NCBI RefSeq assembly: GCF_001642325.1
Contig: NZ_LSFI01000004.1
Coordinates: 1-64,000, forward strand
Origin: Thermodesulfatator autotrophicus
GTDB taxonomy: Bacteria; Desulfobacterota; Thermodesulfobacteria; Thermodesulfobacteriales; Thermodesulfatatoraceae
Reading direction: 5' to 3'
DNA length: 64,000 nucleotides
In this document: positions 42,573 to 51,436 of the stretch, piece by piece
How the letters are laid out: each line of letters opens with the position of its first letter
How positions within the stretch are numbered: position 1 is the first letter of the stretch
The notes under the pieces: model-generated
What the model saw: the letters and a program-made list of their open reading frames with translations, nothing else
Told to the model about the DNA's origin: nothing
The model's database searches: none
Made by a program: the position numbers and the translations under genes

Positions 42573-43484
42573 ATGGATTTAACCGTAAAAATAGCTGGCC
42601 TTACCTTTAAAAATCCGGTGCTTCTGGCTTCAGGCACCTGGGGTTTTGGGGAAAAGCTTAAGAATTATCTGGACTTATCTTCTCTGGGTGGCCTGGTTAC
42701 CAAAGGTATTTCGCTAAAACCACGGGAAGGTAACCCGCCACCCAGGATTGCAGAAACTCCCTGCGGCCTGATAAATGCCATTGGCCTTGAAAACCCGGGT
42801 GTAGAAATATTTAAAAAGCATGTCCTTCCACCAATACTTGCCTGGAAAACCCATGTATTAGTAAACATTTTTGGTGAAACTATAGACGAATTCCTGGCTG
42901 TAGCCGAAGCCCTTAAAGACGAACCCATTTCAGGGCTTGAATTAAATGTTTCATGTCCTAATGTGGCCAAGGGAGGCCTTGCCTTTGGCCATGACCCGGC
43001 TACGGTCAAAGCCCTGGTGGAAGAGCTAAGAAAAACTTACCCGGGCTTTCTGGTGGTAAAGTTGCCTCCAGTAGGCCCGGTCTTAGAGGTGGCCCGTACG
43101 GTGCTTGAGGCAGGGGCTGACGCTTTAACCGTGGCCAATACTTATCCGGCCCTTGCGGTTGACCTTACGAATCGCCGCCTGGCCCTTGGCCGCGGAACAG
43201 GCGGCCTCTCAGGCCCGGCTATAAAACCTCTTACCCTTAAGCTGGTTTATGACCTTTATCGGGAACTAAAAGCCCCTATCTTTGGTTGCGGGGGTATAAC
43301 TTCGGGAAGAGACGTCCTGGAATATATTTTTTGTGGAGCTAAAGCCGTGCAGGTGGGCACCGCCACCCTTCTTGACCCTGAAAACCCTGGTAAAATCCTG
43401 GCAGAGATTGAGCAAGAGCTTGAAAAACTTGGTGAAACCAGGTTAGAAAATCTTTTCGCCGGGCTTTTTAAATCTAAACATTGA
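42573..43484 (+). CDS. pyrD: Dihydroorotate dehydrogenase, class 1B catalytic subunit
   Basis: Oxidises dihydroorotate to orotate in pyrimidine synthesis using FMN. The 303-aa protein has [31 protein letters not shown], the active-site Cys in [10 protein letters not shown], and the FMN loops [16 protein letters not shown] and AVQVGTATL. The Cys base marks class 1; the sequence resembles 1B enzymes, which need the PyrK iron-sulfur subunit, not seen in this window. It ends 11 bases into the convergent copA gene. Confidence 0.95.
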   Translation: MDLTVKIAGLTFKNPVLLASGTWGFGEKLKNYLDLSSLGGLVTKGISLKPREGNPPPRIAETPCGLINAIGLENPGVEIFKKHVLPPILAWKTHVLVNIFGETIDEFLAVAEALKDEPISGLELNVSCPNVAKGGLAFGHDPATVKALVEELRKTYPGFLVVKLPPVGPVLEVARTVLEAGADALTVANTYPALAVDLTNRRLALGRGTGGLSGPAIKPLTLKLVYDLYRELKAPIFGCGGITSGRDVLEYIFCGAKAVQVGTATLLDPENPGKILAEIEQELEKLGETRLENLFAGLFKSKH

Positions 43485-45696
43485 CTTTTCTCAACCTCAG
43501 GGCATTGAGAACTACAGAAACTGAACTCATGGCCATGGCTGCGGCAGCTATGGCTGGCGAAAGCCTGATGCCCCAAAAAGGATAAAAAATACCAGCCGCC
43601 AGAGGGATAGCCAGAACATTATAGCCAAAAGCCCAGAACAGGTTTTGCTTGATAATCCGCAGGGTGGCCCGCGAAAGTTTAACGGCTTTTACCACGCCGC
43701 GGAGGTCTGGCCGTATTAGGGCAATATCTGCCGCCTCAAGAGCAATATCTGTTCCAGAGGATACAGCCAGCCCGCAGTTTGCTTCAGCCAGGGCAGGAGC
43801 ATCGTTTATACCGTCTCCTACCATGAGTACTCTGCGCCCCTTGTTTTTTAGTTCTTTTATTTTTTCCTGTTTCCCATGCGGTAAGACCTCAGCCCAGTAA
43901 CCATCAAGGGAAAGCTCTTGCGCAATGGCTGCGGCGGTCTTTTCCTGGTCGCCGGTTAACATGTAAACTGAAAGGCCGAGCTTTTTAAGGGCGTTAACGG
44001 TTTCCTTGGCTTCATCTCTAAGGGTGTCAGCTAGGCCTATAATCCCTAAAACTTCCTTCTCTAGGGAGACTAAAACCACTGTATGTCCCTTTTTAGTTAG
44101 CCTTTCAAGGCCTTTAATGATTTCTTGGGGTAACTCAAGGTCCTCAAATAAAGAAATTTTTCCAATGCGGGCCTCTTTTCCCTGAACCCGACCTATCATT
44201 CCCTTCCCCGGGATAGCCTTAATATCTTGAGCCTCAGGAGGCGAGAAATGTTTGGCTTTTTCAAAGATGGCTTTTGAGAGTGGATGTTCAGAATATTTTT
44301 CAAGGGCCCCGGCTACCTGAAGAAGGGTTTCTATTTTCTTGCCAGGGGCAGGAATCAGGTCTTTAACTTTGGGTTTTCCCAGGGTAAGGGTGCCGGTTTT
44401 GTCAAACACACAGGTATTAACCCGGGCGGCCTCTTCAAAAGCCAGGGCGTTTTTTACCAGCAGCCCTTCTCCTGCGGCCCGGCCAATAGCCACCATCACC
44501 GCGGCTGGAGTGGCCAGCCCCAGAGCACAGGGGCAGGCTATCACCAGGACAGACACAAAAACCAGCAAAGCATTAGTTAGTTTGGGGTGAGGGCCAACGG
44601 TGTACCAGATGCCAAAAGTTATCAGGGATATGGTTATCACTGACGGCACAAAAATGCCAGCTACTTTATCAGCCAGACGCTGGATGCGGGCTTTAGAGCT
44701 CTGGGCTTCTTGTACAAGGCGAGCAATGGTGGCAAGAACTGTATCCCGGCCTACTTTTTCCACTTTTACCTTAATTACTCCGTGAAGATTGACGGTGCCA
44801 CCTATCACTTTGTCTCCTGGCTTTTTTTCAGCCGGAAGGCTTTCACCAGTTAACATGGACTCATCTACGGTGCTCTCCCCAGAAATAATTTCTCCATCGG
44901 CGGGAATTCTTTCTCCCGGGCGGACAATTACAATATCCCCGGGTATTAAAGCCTCAACTGGTACTTCTATTTCCTGGTCATGGCGAACTAAACGAGCAGT
45001 TTTAGGGGTAAGGTCAAGGAGTTTTCTAACGGCTTCGCTGGCTTTGCCCCTGGCCTTGGTTTCAAGGTATCTGCCAATGAGGACAAAGGTAATGATCATG
45101 GCGGCCGAGTCGTAGTAAACATGTAAGGGGATACCCGCCGCTAAAAGGGGCTTCGGATAAAAGGTGACCAGAGTGGAGTAGAGATAAGCCGAAAGAGTCC
45201 CCATGGAAACTAGAGTATTCATGTCCGCAGCACGATGCTTTAAAGTTTTGGTTGCTTTTATCAGGAATTCAGAACCTGAAACAAACTGAACCGGCGTGGT
45301 CAGGGCAAATAAAAGCAAAAAGCGCCATTTTTCAGGGATGGCCAGCACAAAGGGAAAGAATTTGCCCATGGAAAGCACAAAAATAGGTATAACAAGGATC
45401 AGGCTTAAAATGAGTTTAAGACGAAGTTTCTGGAGATGGTCTTTTTCTTCTGAGGGGGTGACTTCTCTGGCAAGGCCTACGAAGGTATAACCTTCTTTTT
45501 CTATTGTTTCTCTAATTTCAGCCAGAGAAAGCTTTGACGGGTCAAAAAGGACTCTAGCGGTTTGGGCAGCAAAGTTTACCTGGGCTTCTTTTATTCCTTT
45601 AAGCTTTAAAAGAGCTTTTTCAATACGAGCGGCACAGGCAGCACAGTTCATGCCACTTACTTTAAAAATTATTTCTTTTTCTTTTGATATAGCCAT
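43474..45696 (-). CDS. copA: Copper-exporting P1B-type ATPase
   Basis: A 740-aa metal pump. One N-terminal metal-binding domain ([15 protein letters not shown], about 14-28) is followed by eight membrane helices, the TGE actuator motif ([17 protein letters not shown]), the CPC ion site ([14 protein letters not shown]), phosphorylation site DKTGTLTLG, the HP motif (SEHPLSKAI) and the hinge [13 protein letters not shown]. The CPC plus the final-helix Met/Ser pattern ([14 protein letters not shown]) indicates Cu(I). The copZ-like chaperone lies 40 bases upstream, supporting copper export. Confidence 0.95.
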   Translation of the reverse strand: MAISKEKEIIFKVSGMNCAACAARIEKALLKLKGIKEAQVNFAAQTARVLFDPSKLSLAEIRETIEKEGYTFVGLAREVTPSEEKDHLQKLRLKLILSLILVIPIFVLSMGKFFPFVLAIPEKWRFLLLFALTTPVQFVSGSEFLIKATKTLKHRAADMNTLVSMGTLSAYLYSTLVTFYPKPLLAAGIPLHVYYDSAAMIITFVLIGRYLETKARGKASEAVRKLLDLTPKTARLVRHDQEIEVPVEALIPGDIVIVRPGERIPADGEIISGESTVDESMLTGESLPAEKKPGDKVIGGTVNLHGVIKVKVEKVGRDTVLATIARLVQEAQSSKARIQRLADKVAGIFVPSVITISLITFGIWYTVGPHPKLTNALLVFVSVLVIACPCALGLATPAAVMVAIGRAAGEGLLVKNALAFEEAARVNTCVFDKTGTLTLGKPKVKDLIPAPGKKIETLLQVAGALEKYSEHPLSKAIFEKAKHFSPPEAQDIKAIPGKGMIGRVQGKEARIGKISLFEDLELPQEIIKGLERLTKKGHTVVLVSLEKEVLGIIGLADTLRDEAKETVNALKKLGLSVYMLTGDQEKTAAAIAQELSLDGYWAEVLPHGKQEKIKELKNKGRRVLMVGDGINDAPALAEANCGLAVSSGTDIALEAADIALIRPDLRGVVKAVKLSRATLRIIKQNLFWAFGYNVLAIPLAAGIFYPFWGIRLSPAIAAAAMAMSSVSVVLNALRLRKVNV

Positions 45697-45736
45697 ACGG
45701 ACCTTTTAGAGTGTCATCATGAGAAAAACAATCTGT

Positions 45737-45943
45737 TTAACTTTCCACCTGATAACCGGCTTCTTTAATAGCGGCTTTAATCTCATCCAGAGAAAGATCG
45801 TCTGGTTTATCAAGAGAGACCATACCGGTTTGTAAGTCCACCTTGACTTCTTTTATCCCTGGTAGTTCTAAAAGGGCTTTTTCAACCCTTTTTACACAAT
45901 GCATACAATTCATACCTGAAACTTTTAGTTCTAAATTTGACAT
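45737..45943 (-). CDS. copZ: CopZ-like copper chaperone
   Basis: A 68-aa heavy-metal-associated domain with GMNCMHCVKRVEKAL, the CxxC metal site, and a complete beta-alpha-beta-beta-alpha-beta length ending YQVES. It delivers Cu(I) to CopA, whose own metal domain is similar. A GGAGAG site precedes it. It lies 37 bases after the unknown Cys-containing gene, in the same orientation. Confidence 0.93.
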   Translation of the reverse strand: MSNLELKVSGMNCMHCVKRVEKALLELPGIKEVKVDLQTGMVSLDKPDDLSLDEIKAAIKEAGYQVES

Positions 45944-45980
45944 AATTTACTCTCCAAAATAATGTTTAAATCTTAAATAA

Positions 45981-46679
45981 CTATTTTGAGGCAACGATGG
46001 TTGTTTTATCAGCTCCGGTGTTTCCGGTTTTAGAGTCAAAGGCGTAGGCCACCAGTTCATAATTACCGGGTTCTTCTAGTTTTATATAGGTTTCAAAACA
46101 GTTGCGTTTTCCACAAAAGGTAAGTTCCTTCCGGGAGACTATATTTTCTTCCTTTTTTATAAAGGCGGCAACTTCGTACATTTCAGGGGGCCAGTATGTT
46201 TTAGGGGCAATGGGGCAGCCGCACATAGGGGCCACGTGTACTTTTAAATGAACCTCGGTAGGAACACGCACCGAAGTAGGAGCTGGTGGCTCACAAATCC
46301 TTACCACCAGCCCGGGGAAGTCAAGAACAATTCCTTCGCCTTCAATGTGCTTCCCTGGCACTATCCAGGTGGTGATAGAGGCCTTGGCCATGGCCTGGGC
46401 CTGGCCATACGGTGCATAAGCTATTATTTCCACCAGGCGTGGTTCATCAAGATCAAGCCAGGCTATAAAGCCCGCGGTGTTCTCATCAGACAATGGGACC
46501 CCTCTTTGCCAGGGGGTAGCCATAATGCGTTTGGTGTCTCCGGTGGAACCTTTGATAATCCCCTTATCTAATATTTCTCCTGTTAAATAGTCTTTTACTA
46601 TTACCAGGGCTCCACCCATGGTAGTGCCAATAAACTTGGCGTCTTTAGCCTTGGCCCTGATGACCACTTTTGTTTTCAT
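45981..46679 (-). CDS. Conserved-looking unknown protein with two Cys motifs
   Basis: A 232-aa product I do not recognise. There is no signal peptide or membrane helix. The sequence is beta-strand rich with Ig-like style strands (KTKVVIRAKAKDAKFIGTTMGGALVIVKD; EVHLKVHVAPMCGCPIAPKT; GNYELVAYAFDSKTGNTG). Cys pairs occur as MCGC (about 154) and CGKRNC (about 190), possible metal or disulfide sites. It overlaps the DUF1566 gene by 4 bases and is followed by copZ and copA, so a metal-linked role is possible. The strong AGGAGG site supports expression. Confidence 0.65.
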   Translation of the reverse strand: MKTKVVIRAKAKDAKFIGTTMGGALVIVKDYLTGEILDKGIIKGSTGDTKRIMATPWQRGVPLSDENTAGFIAWLDLDEPRLVEIIAYAPYGQAQAMAKASITTWIVPGKHIEGEGIVLDFPGLVVRICEPPAPTSVRVPTEVHLKVHVAPMCGCPIAPKTYWPPEMYEVAAFIKKEENIVSRKELTFCGKRNCFETYIKLEEPGNYELVAYAFDSKTGNTGADKTTIVASK

Positions 46680-47692
46680 TTGAGACCTCCTTTCCCAGGT
46701 TTTCTTCTAACCGCCCAAACGTAAAAATGTTTTCCTTCCTTTAAACCCACCCCAGTAGCTCCTTTGGTAAGATATAAAGCCCAGGCCCAGGTAGGCTCAT
46801 AAAAACTGGTGGTAGAAGACCAGTAGAATTCTTTTACCTGTTTAAAGGGATGCCCTTGGGGAAGGGCCGGGTCAAAATGGGCACAATCAACCAGGGATTC
46901 AAGTTCGTTTATATTTGGAAGACGCCAATCAGAAAATCCCGCAAAATGCTTTTTGTTTAAGTCTTCAACAATTTTAAAGGCTTCTTCCCAGGTTACCAGG
47001 CCCTGAGCAAGGTCAGCCAGCTCTGTCCACATAAGGCCTGTTAAACGGTCCAGAACTACCTGGCCTTGCTTTTCAAAGCGGGGGACAGGCCACGAGAGGC
47101 CAGCTTGGTATTCGCCGTCTTGCCCTGTGTTCTTACAGGAAATTTTCTTTCCATCCACATTGAAACAGGTTTTCTGGCCGGTGGCAAAGAGTTTTAAGTT
47201 TTTGCCAGCTACTGGCCAGAGCAGGCGTTCTTCGTCTTTTCGGCTATAAAACATGCGTCCGCCGCCAAAGTGAATATTCCAGGCATAGCGGGGATTAATG
47301 GCGGCAGTGGTAGAAGTCCAGTACCAGCCGTGAAAGACATTTTCAAAAGGATGTTCAGGCTCTAAAACTGGATTTTTGGCTTCTAAATAAAGAAGACTTC
47401 TTAGTTCGCGGCGATTAGGGAGTCGCCAGTCCGTTCGGCCTAAAAATTTTTGGCGAGAAAGTTCTTTCACCTGCAAAAGGGTCTCTTCCCAGGACATAGG
47501 AAAGGGAAAAAGCAAAGCATCTTTTGGCCAGATAAGGCCTGTCAATAAGTCTTTAACTAGCTCGCCTTTTACTTTGAATCTAGGCGAGAGGTTTTCTCCG
47601 AAACGAAACTCCCCGTCCTGGCCAGTTCCTTTGCAAGGGATAATGTCTCCCACCAGATTATAACAATTTTTTTGCCCGGAAGAAATTATCAT
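46676..47692 (-). CDS. DUF1566 (Lcl-type C-lectin-like) protein, two repeats
   Basis: A 338-aa protein made of two tandem DUF1566 units (about 10-165 and 170-335). Each carries GTGQDGE, a DxLTGLxW block (DLLTGLIWPKDA; DRLTGLMWTELA), DWRLPNxxEL and an Y/F-WTST or WSST block, the C-type-lectin-like hallmark of formylglycine-type folds. No signal peptide is seen at the predicted start, although many relatives are exported. Function unknown, probably binding. It appears first in the run with the Cys protein, copZ and copA; the ribosome site is weak. Confidence 0.75.
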   Translation of the reverse strand: MIISSGQKNCYNLVGDIIPCKGTGQDGEFRFGENLSPRFKVKGELVKDLLTGLIWPKDALLFPFPMSWEETLLQVKELSRQKFLGRTDWRLPNRRELRSLLYLEAKNPVLEPEHPFENVFHGWYWTSTTAAINPRYAWNIHFGGGRMFYSRKDEERLLWPVAGKNLKLFATGQKTCFNVDGKKISCKNTGQDGEYQAGLSWPVPRFEKQGQVVLDRLTGLMWTELADLAQGLVTWEEAFKIVEDLNKKHFAGFSDWRLPNINELESLVDCAHFDPALPQGHPFKQVKEFYWSSTTSFYEPTWAWALYLTKGATGVGLKEGKHFYVWAVRRKPGKGGLK

Positions 47693-47883
47693 TGATCTTT
47701 GTCAAGAATATTTCTAATCTAAGTTAATATCAAAATTAGTTCTTGTTAAGAGTAGTATAGTTTATGAGGTGCTATCCAGGCGAGACTAATTGCGGCAAAA
47801 AGAAGATAGCGGGCACTTTCTTTTGCGTTATTTGAGAGCTACTAAAGTGGCGAAGCCTTCCACAGAATTATTTTTGCCGGGGA

Positions 47884-47911
47884 TTGACATTGGTGGAGAA
47901 GGTTTTATGCT
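47884..47911 (+). promoter_or_regulatory. Candidate promoter of rho
   Basis: A consensus TTGACA (47884-47889) lies 16 bp from TATGCT (47906-47911), about 100 bp before the rho ATG. The 321-bp gap 47693-48013 holds this and the inverted repeats described separately; no gene is visible. Confidence 0.5.
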
Positions 47912-47915
47912 TTAT

Positions 47916-47975
47916 ATGCCTGCCAAAAAAAAGTTATTTTAGCTCTCCCAGTGAGCCTTCCTTTTAGGCAGGCAT
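47916..47975 (+). other. Inverted repeat in the rho leader
   Basis: ATGCCTGCC (47916-47924) pairs perfectly with GGCAGGCAT (47967-47975) across a 42-base loop that includes an A-tract. It would fold at the 5' end of the rho transcript, 38 bases before the start codon, where autoregulation of rho occurs in other bacteria. Confidence 0.35.
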
Positions 47976-48013
47976 CAAAACAGAAAATTCCAGATTAATA
48001 GAGGTGGTCAGCA

Positions 48014-49411
48014 ATGTCTGAAACACAGGAAACTTTAAAAGAGGCAGAAAATACCGAAAAAGAAGAATCACAGGAAGTTCTCTCGGACACCCAATCTGAA
48101 GCACAAGAAAAGCCAGAAGAAACTGAAGAATCGGAAGAAAAGAAGGAAGTGCCTCCTCCGTTAAGCCTTACAGAGTTACGTAAAAAGTCTCTTTCTGAAT
48201 TACAGGAACTGGCTCAACAATATGGCCTTCAAGGCCCTCTTTCCATGCGTAAGCAGGAGATAATTTACGCTATCATTCAGGCCCATCTGGAACTTGGCGG
48301 CGAAGTTCGTGGCGAAGGTGTTCTTGAGGTCCTGCCAGAAGGCTTTGGTTTTTTGCGTTTCCCGGATTACAGCTATCTTCCCGGGCCAGATGACATTTAT
48401 GTTTCTCCTTCTCAGATAAGGCGTTTTAACTTACGCACAGGAGATACCATTTTTGGCCTGATTAGGCCGCCTAAAGAGGGTGAGCGCTATTTTGCCTTGC
48501 TTAAGGTTGAGAAAATCAACTTTGAAAACCCTGAAAAAGCTCGTTATAAAATCCCTTTTGATAACTTAACCCCTATTTATCCCAACGAATGGCTGCGTCT
48601 GGAAACAGACCCTGATAACTTTTCAACCAGGATAATAGATCTGTTTGTTCCTATTGGGAAGGGTCAGCGTGGGCTAATTGTGGCGCCTCCCAGGACGGGG
48701 AAAACCATGCTACTTCAAAATATTGCCAATGGCATTGTCCGTAATCATCCTGAGGTATATTTGATTATTCTTCTCATTGACGAACGTCCAGAAGAAGTTA
48801 CCGACATGGAAAGAAGTGTTCCTAACGCCGAAGTAATTAGCTCTACTTTTGATGAGCCACCCCAGCGTCACACCCAGGTAGCTGAAATGGTAGTGGAAAA
48901 GGCCAAAAGGCTGGTGGAACACGGCCGTGACGTGGTCATTTTGCTTGACAGCTTAACCAGACTTGCCCGGGCTTACAATACGGTAGTCCCCTCAAGTGGT
49001 AAGCTTCTTTCTGGTGGTATTGATGCCAATGCCCTGCACAAGCCCAAGAGGTTCTTCGGGGCAGCCCGTAATATAGAAGAAGGGGGAAGCTTAACTATTA
49101 TTGCCACCTGCCTGGTGGATACTGGTAGCCGCATGGACGAGGTAATATTTGAAGAATTTAAAGGCACCGGTAACATGGAAATTCATCTCGACCGCAAACT
49201 GGCTGACCGTCGCATCTGGCCAGCTATTGATATTCACAAAAGTGGTACGCGTAAAGAAGAACTCCTGGTGCCACAAGAGGTGCTTAACCGGGTATGGATT
49301 TTACGAAAGCTGCTTTCTCCTCTTAACCCGGTGGATTGCATGGAGTTTCTCCTTGACAAGATGAAAGACACCAAAAATAATGCCGAATTCCTGGCAGCTA
49401 TGAACCGTTAG
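48014..49411 (+). CDS. rho: Transcription termination factor Rho
   Basis: A 465-aa hexameric RNA-dependent ATPase that ends transcription. After an unusual acidic, Glu-rich N-terminal extension (about 1-50) come the helix bundle ([20 protein letters not shown]), the RNA-binding cold-shock domain ([26 protein letters not shown]), Walker A APPRTGKT and the Q-loop/R-loop region ([18 protein letters not shown]). An AGAGGTGG ribosome site is present. rpmE and prfA follow within 60 bases, so a translation-termination gene run is likely. Confidence 0.96.
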   Translation: MSETQETLKEAENTEKEESQEVLSDTQSEAQEKPEETEESEEKKEVPPPLSLTELRKKSLSELQELAQQYGLQGPLSMRKQEIIYAIIQAHLELGGEVRGEGVLEVLPEGFGFLRFPDYSYLPGPDDIYVSPSQIRRFNLRTGDTIFGLIRPPKEGERYFALLKVEKINFENPEKARYKIPFDNLTPIYPNEWLRLETDPDNFSTRIIDLFVPIGKGQRGLIVAPPRTGKTMLLQNIANGIVRNHPEVYLIILLIDERPEEVTDMERSVPNAEVISSTFDEPPQRHTQVAEMVVEKAKRLVEHGRDVVILLDSLTRLARAYNTVVPSSGKLLSGGIDANALHKPKRFFGAARNIEEGGSLTIIATCLVDTGSRMDEVIFEEFKGTGNMEIHLDRKLADRRIWPAIDIHKSGTRKEELLVPQEVLNRVWILRKLLSPLNPVDCMEFLLDKMKDTKNNAEFLAAMNR

Positions 49412-49470
49412 CTTGCTAAAATCCCAATAACCTTTTTAAATTAAGGGCATAAAAGCTAGGAGGTTAGGAA

Positions 49471-49701
49471 ATGAAAAAGGGAATTCATCCTGAGTATTAT
49501 CCAAAGGCAGTGGTACGCTGTGCTTGTGGTAATGAAATTATTGTAGGTACTACCGTTCCTGAGATAAGGGTGGAAGTTTGCGCTAAGTGCCATCCGTTTT
49601 ATACCGGAGAACAGCGCATACTTGACACTTCTGGGCGAGTGGAAAAATTTAAGAAAAAATATGCTGATTTTTACAAAAATATGGAAAAAGAAAACAAGTA
49701 A
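49471..49701 (+). CDS. rpmE: 50S ribosomal protein L31
   Basis: A 76-aa zinc-type L31: MKKGIHPEYYP start, VRCACGNE and VCAKCHPFYTGEQ with four Cys for zinc, and the RVEKFKKKY basic tail. An AGGAGG site is 7 bases upstream. It is 3 bases from prfA. Confidence 0.95.
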   Translation: MKKGIHPEYYPKAVVRCACGNEIIVGTTVPEIRVEVCAKCHPFYTGEQRILDTSGRVEKFKKKYADFYKNMEKENK

Positions 49702-49704
49702 ACT

Positions 49705-50805
49705 ATGAGTTTCGCCGCTCATTATCTCAAAAAGTTAGACGAAGTTGAAAAACGTTTTGAAGAGCTTACCGCTCAACTGGGAGACCCAGCGGTGGTAAAC
49801 GATAGGGAGAAGTACACCCAGATTGCCAGAGAACATTCTGAGCTCTCTGAAATAGTAGAAACTTACCGCCGCTATAAAAAAATTTTAAAAGATATTGAAG
49901 ATAACAAAGAGCTTTTAGAAGACGCTGACGAAGAAATAGCCAAACTGGCGCGTGAAGAGCTAAAAGAACTTGAAGCTGAGCGGGAAGCCCTTGAGAAGCG
50001 TCTTATGCTTCTGCTGGTTCCTAAAGACCCAAACGACGAAAAGAATATCATGCTTGAGATAAGGGCAGGTACAGGCGGTGAAGAAGCAGCTCTTTTCGCC
50101 GCAGACCTTTTTCGTATGTATAGCCGTTATGCTGAGCGTAAAGGTTGGGAAGTGGAAATCCTTGACGTGAACCCCACCGGGCTTGGCGGCTTCAAAGAGA
50201 TAGTAGCGATGATAAAAGGGAAGGGCGCTTATAGCCGCCTTAAATACGAAAGTGGGGTTCACCGGGTCCAGCGTATCCCTGAAACCGAAAGCGGCGGTCG
50301 TATCCATACTTCAGCGGTTACAGTGGCGGTGCTTCCTGAGGCCGAAGAGGTTGACGTGGAAATTCGCCCTGAGGACTTAAAGATTGACACCATGCGTGCC
50401 AGCGGTGCAGGCGGTCAGCATGTTAACAAAACTGAAAGTGCCGTGCGTATTACTCATATTCCTACTGGTATTGTTGTTTACTGTGCTAACGAGCGTTCTC
50501 AGCATCAGAACCGGGCCAAGGCCATGCAAATTTTGCGCACCCGTCTTTACGAGATAAAACTTCGCGAGCAGGAAGAAAAGATTCAGGCCGAACGCCGTAG
50601 CCAGGTAGGAAGTGGAGACCGCAGTGAACGCATAAGAACCTATAATTTCCCCCAGAATCGTATTACTGACCACCGCATTGGTTTGACTCTTTATAAGCTT
50701 GAACAAGTACTTGACGGCGACCTTGACGATATCATTGACAGTCTCATTACATATTATCAAACCGAGGCCTTGAAAGAACACGAACAGGTAGAAGAGGCTG
50801 CTTGA
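49705..50805 (+). CDS. prfA: Peptide chain release factor 1
   Basis: Recognises UAA and UAG stop codons. The 366-aa protein has the catalytic GGQ in [18 protein letters not shown], and the codon-reading tripeptide position reads PET in [18 protein letters not shown], of the RF1 PxT type rather than the RF2 SPF type. The methylase gene prmC often following prfA is absent here. Its stop overlaps the next start by one base (TGATG). Confidence 0.95.
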   Translation: MSFAAHYLKKLDEVEKRFEELTAQLGDPAVVNDREKYTQIAREHSELSEIVETYRRYKKILKDIEDNKELLEDADEEIAKLAREELKELEAEREALEKRLMLLLVPKDPNDEKNIMLEIRAGTGGEEAALFAADLFRMYSRYAERKGWEVEILDVNPTGLGGFKEIVAMIKGKGAYSRLKYESGVHRVQRIPETESGGRIHTSAVTVAVLPEAEEVDVEIRPEDLKIDTMRASGAGGQHVNKTESAVRITHIPTGIVVYCANERSQHQNRAKAMQILRTRLYEIKLREQEEKIQAERRSQVGSGDRSERIRTYNFPQNRITDHRIGLTLYKLEQVLDGDLDDIIDSLITYYQTEALKEHEQVEEAA

Positions 50806-51155
50806 TGAGCGCTTTTATAGAAAGCTATAGCTTTGGTAACATCGTCATAAAAGGTAATTCTTACAATAGTGATGTAAAAATTATTAACGGGGAAGTTAAG
50901 CCTAACTGGTGGCGGAAAGAAGGTCATCGTCTCTATCCTGAAGATATTACCGATATTCTTGAGTCAGATTGTAAAGTGCTGGTGGTTGGCACCGGGGCTT
51001 ATGGAGTAATGAAAATTGACCCAACCGTTGAGGCGGCCTGTCAAGAAAAGGGCCTTAAACTTGAGGCTTATAAAACCAGCGAGGCTGTTAAAAGATTTAA
51101 TGAATTAATGGCCAGCGGTGAAAAAGTAGCCGGTGCCTTCCACTTAACCTGCTAA
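50805..51155 (+). CDS. MTH938/NDUFAF3-like family protein (DUF498)
   Basis: A 116-aa small protein with the family pattern SFGNIVIKGNSYNSDVKII and WWRKEGHRLYPEDI, then VLVVGTGAYGVMKIDP. Homologues are small alpha/beta proteins without a known bacterial role; the human relative assists complex I assembly. Start-stop overlap with prfA suggests coupled translation. It ends 4 bases into the convergent HU gene. Confidence 0.8.
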   Translation: MSAFIESYSFGNIVIKGNSYNSDVKIINGEVKPNWWRKEGHRLYPEDITDILESDCKVLVVGTGAYGVMKIDPTVEAACQEKGLKLEAYKTSEAVKRFNELMASGEKVAGAFHLTC

Positions 51156-51436
51156 TCTTTGGGTGCATTGAGCTTTTCAATTAACTTGCGGCTTGGCTTA
51201 AAACGAATCTTTTTTCTGGAAGAAACGCTTATTTTCTTTTTGAGTTTGGGGTTATATAGATTTTTAGTCCTGGTGGTGTAGACTTTGAAACTGCCAAAAC
51301 CCTGAAAAACTACCTTGCCGTCATTTTTGAGTTCATACTTAAGCGTTTCAAAAAAGGCCTCAACCCAAATAGAGGCTTCTCGTTTACTTATACGTAACCT
51401 TTTGGAAAGAAGCGTTATTAACTCGTGCTTAGTCAT
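51152..51436 (-). CDS. HU/IHF-family DNA-binding protein
   Basis: A 94-aa nucleoid protein: MTKHELITLLSKRLRISKREASIWVEAFFETLKYEL helices, GKVVFQGFGSFKVYTTRTK, then a DNA-binding arm replaced by LYNPKLKKKISVSSRKKIRFKPSRKLIE. The arm lacks the standard RNPxTG signature, having LYNPKL instead, so it is a divergent member. It overlaps the Hsp70-like gene by 8 bases and is the last gene of the ten-gene run. Confidence 0.85.
   Translation of the reverse strand: MTKHELITLLSKRLRISKREASIWVEAFFETLKYELKNDGKVVFQGFGSFKVYTTRTKNLYNPKLKKKISVSSRKKIRFKPSRKLIEKLNAPKD

Noticed and set aside
47761-47830. Possible GEMM or other riboswitch before rho
   Set aside because: The inverted repeat is short, lies upstream of the best promoter and lacks the conserved core of the families I know.
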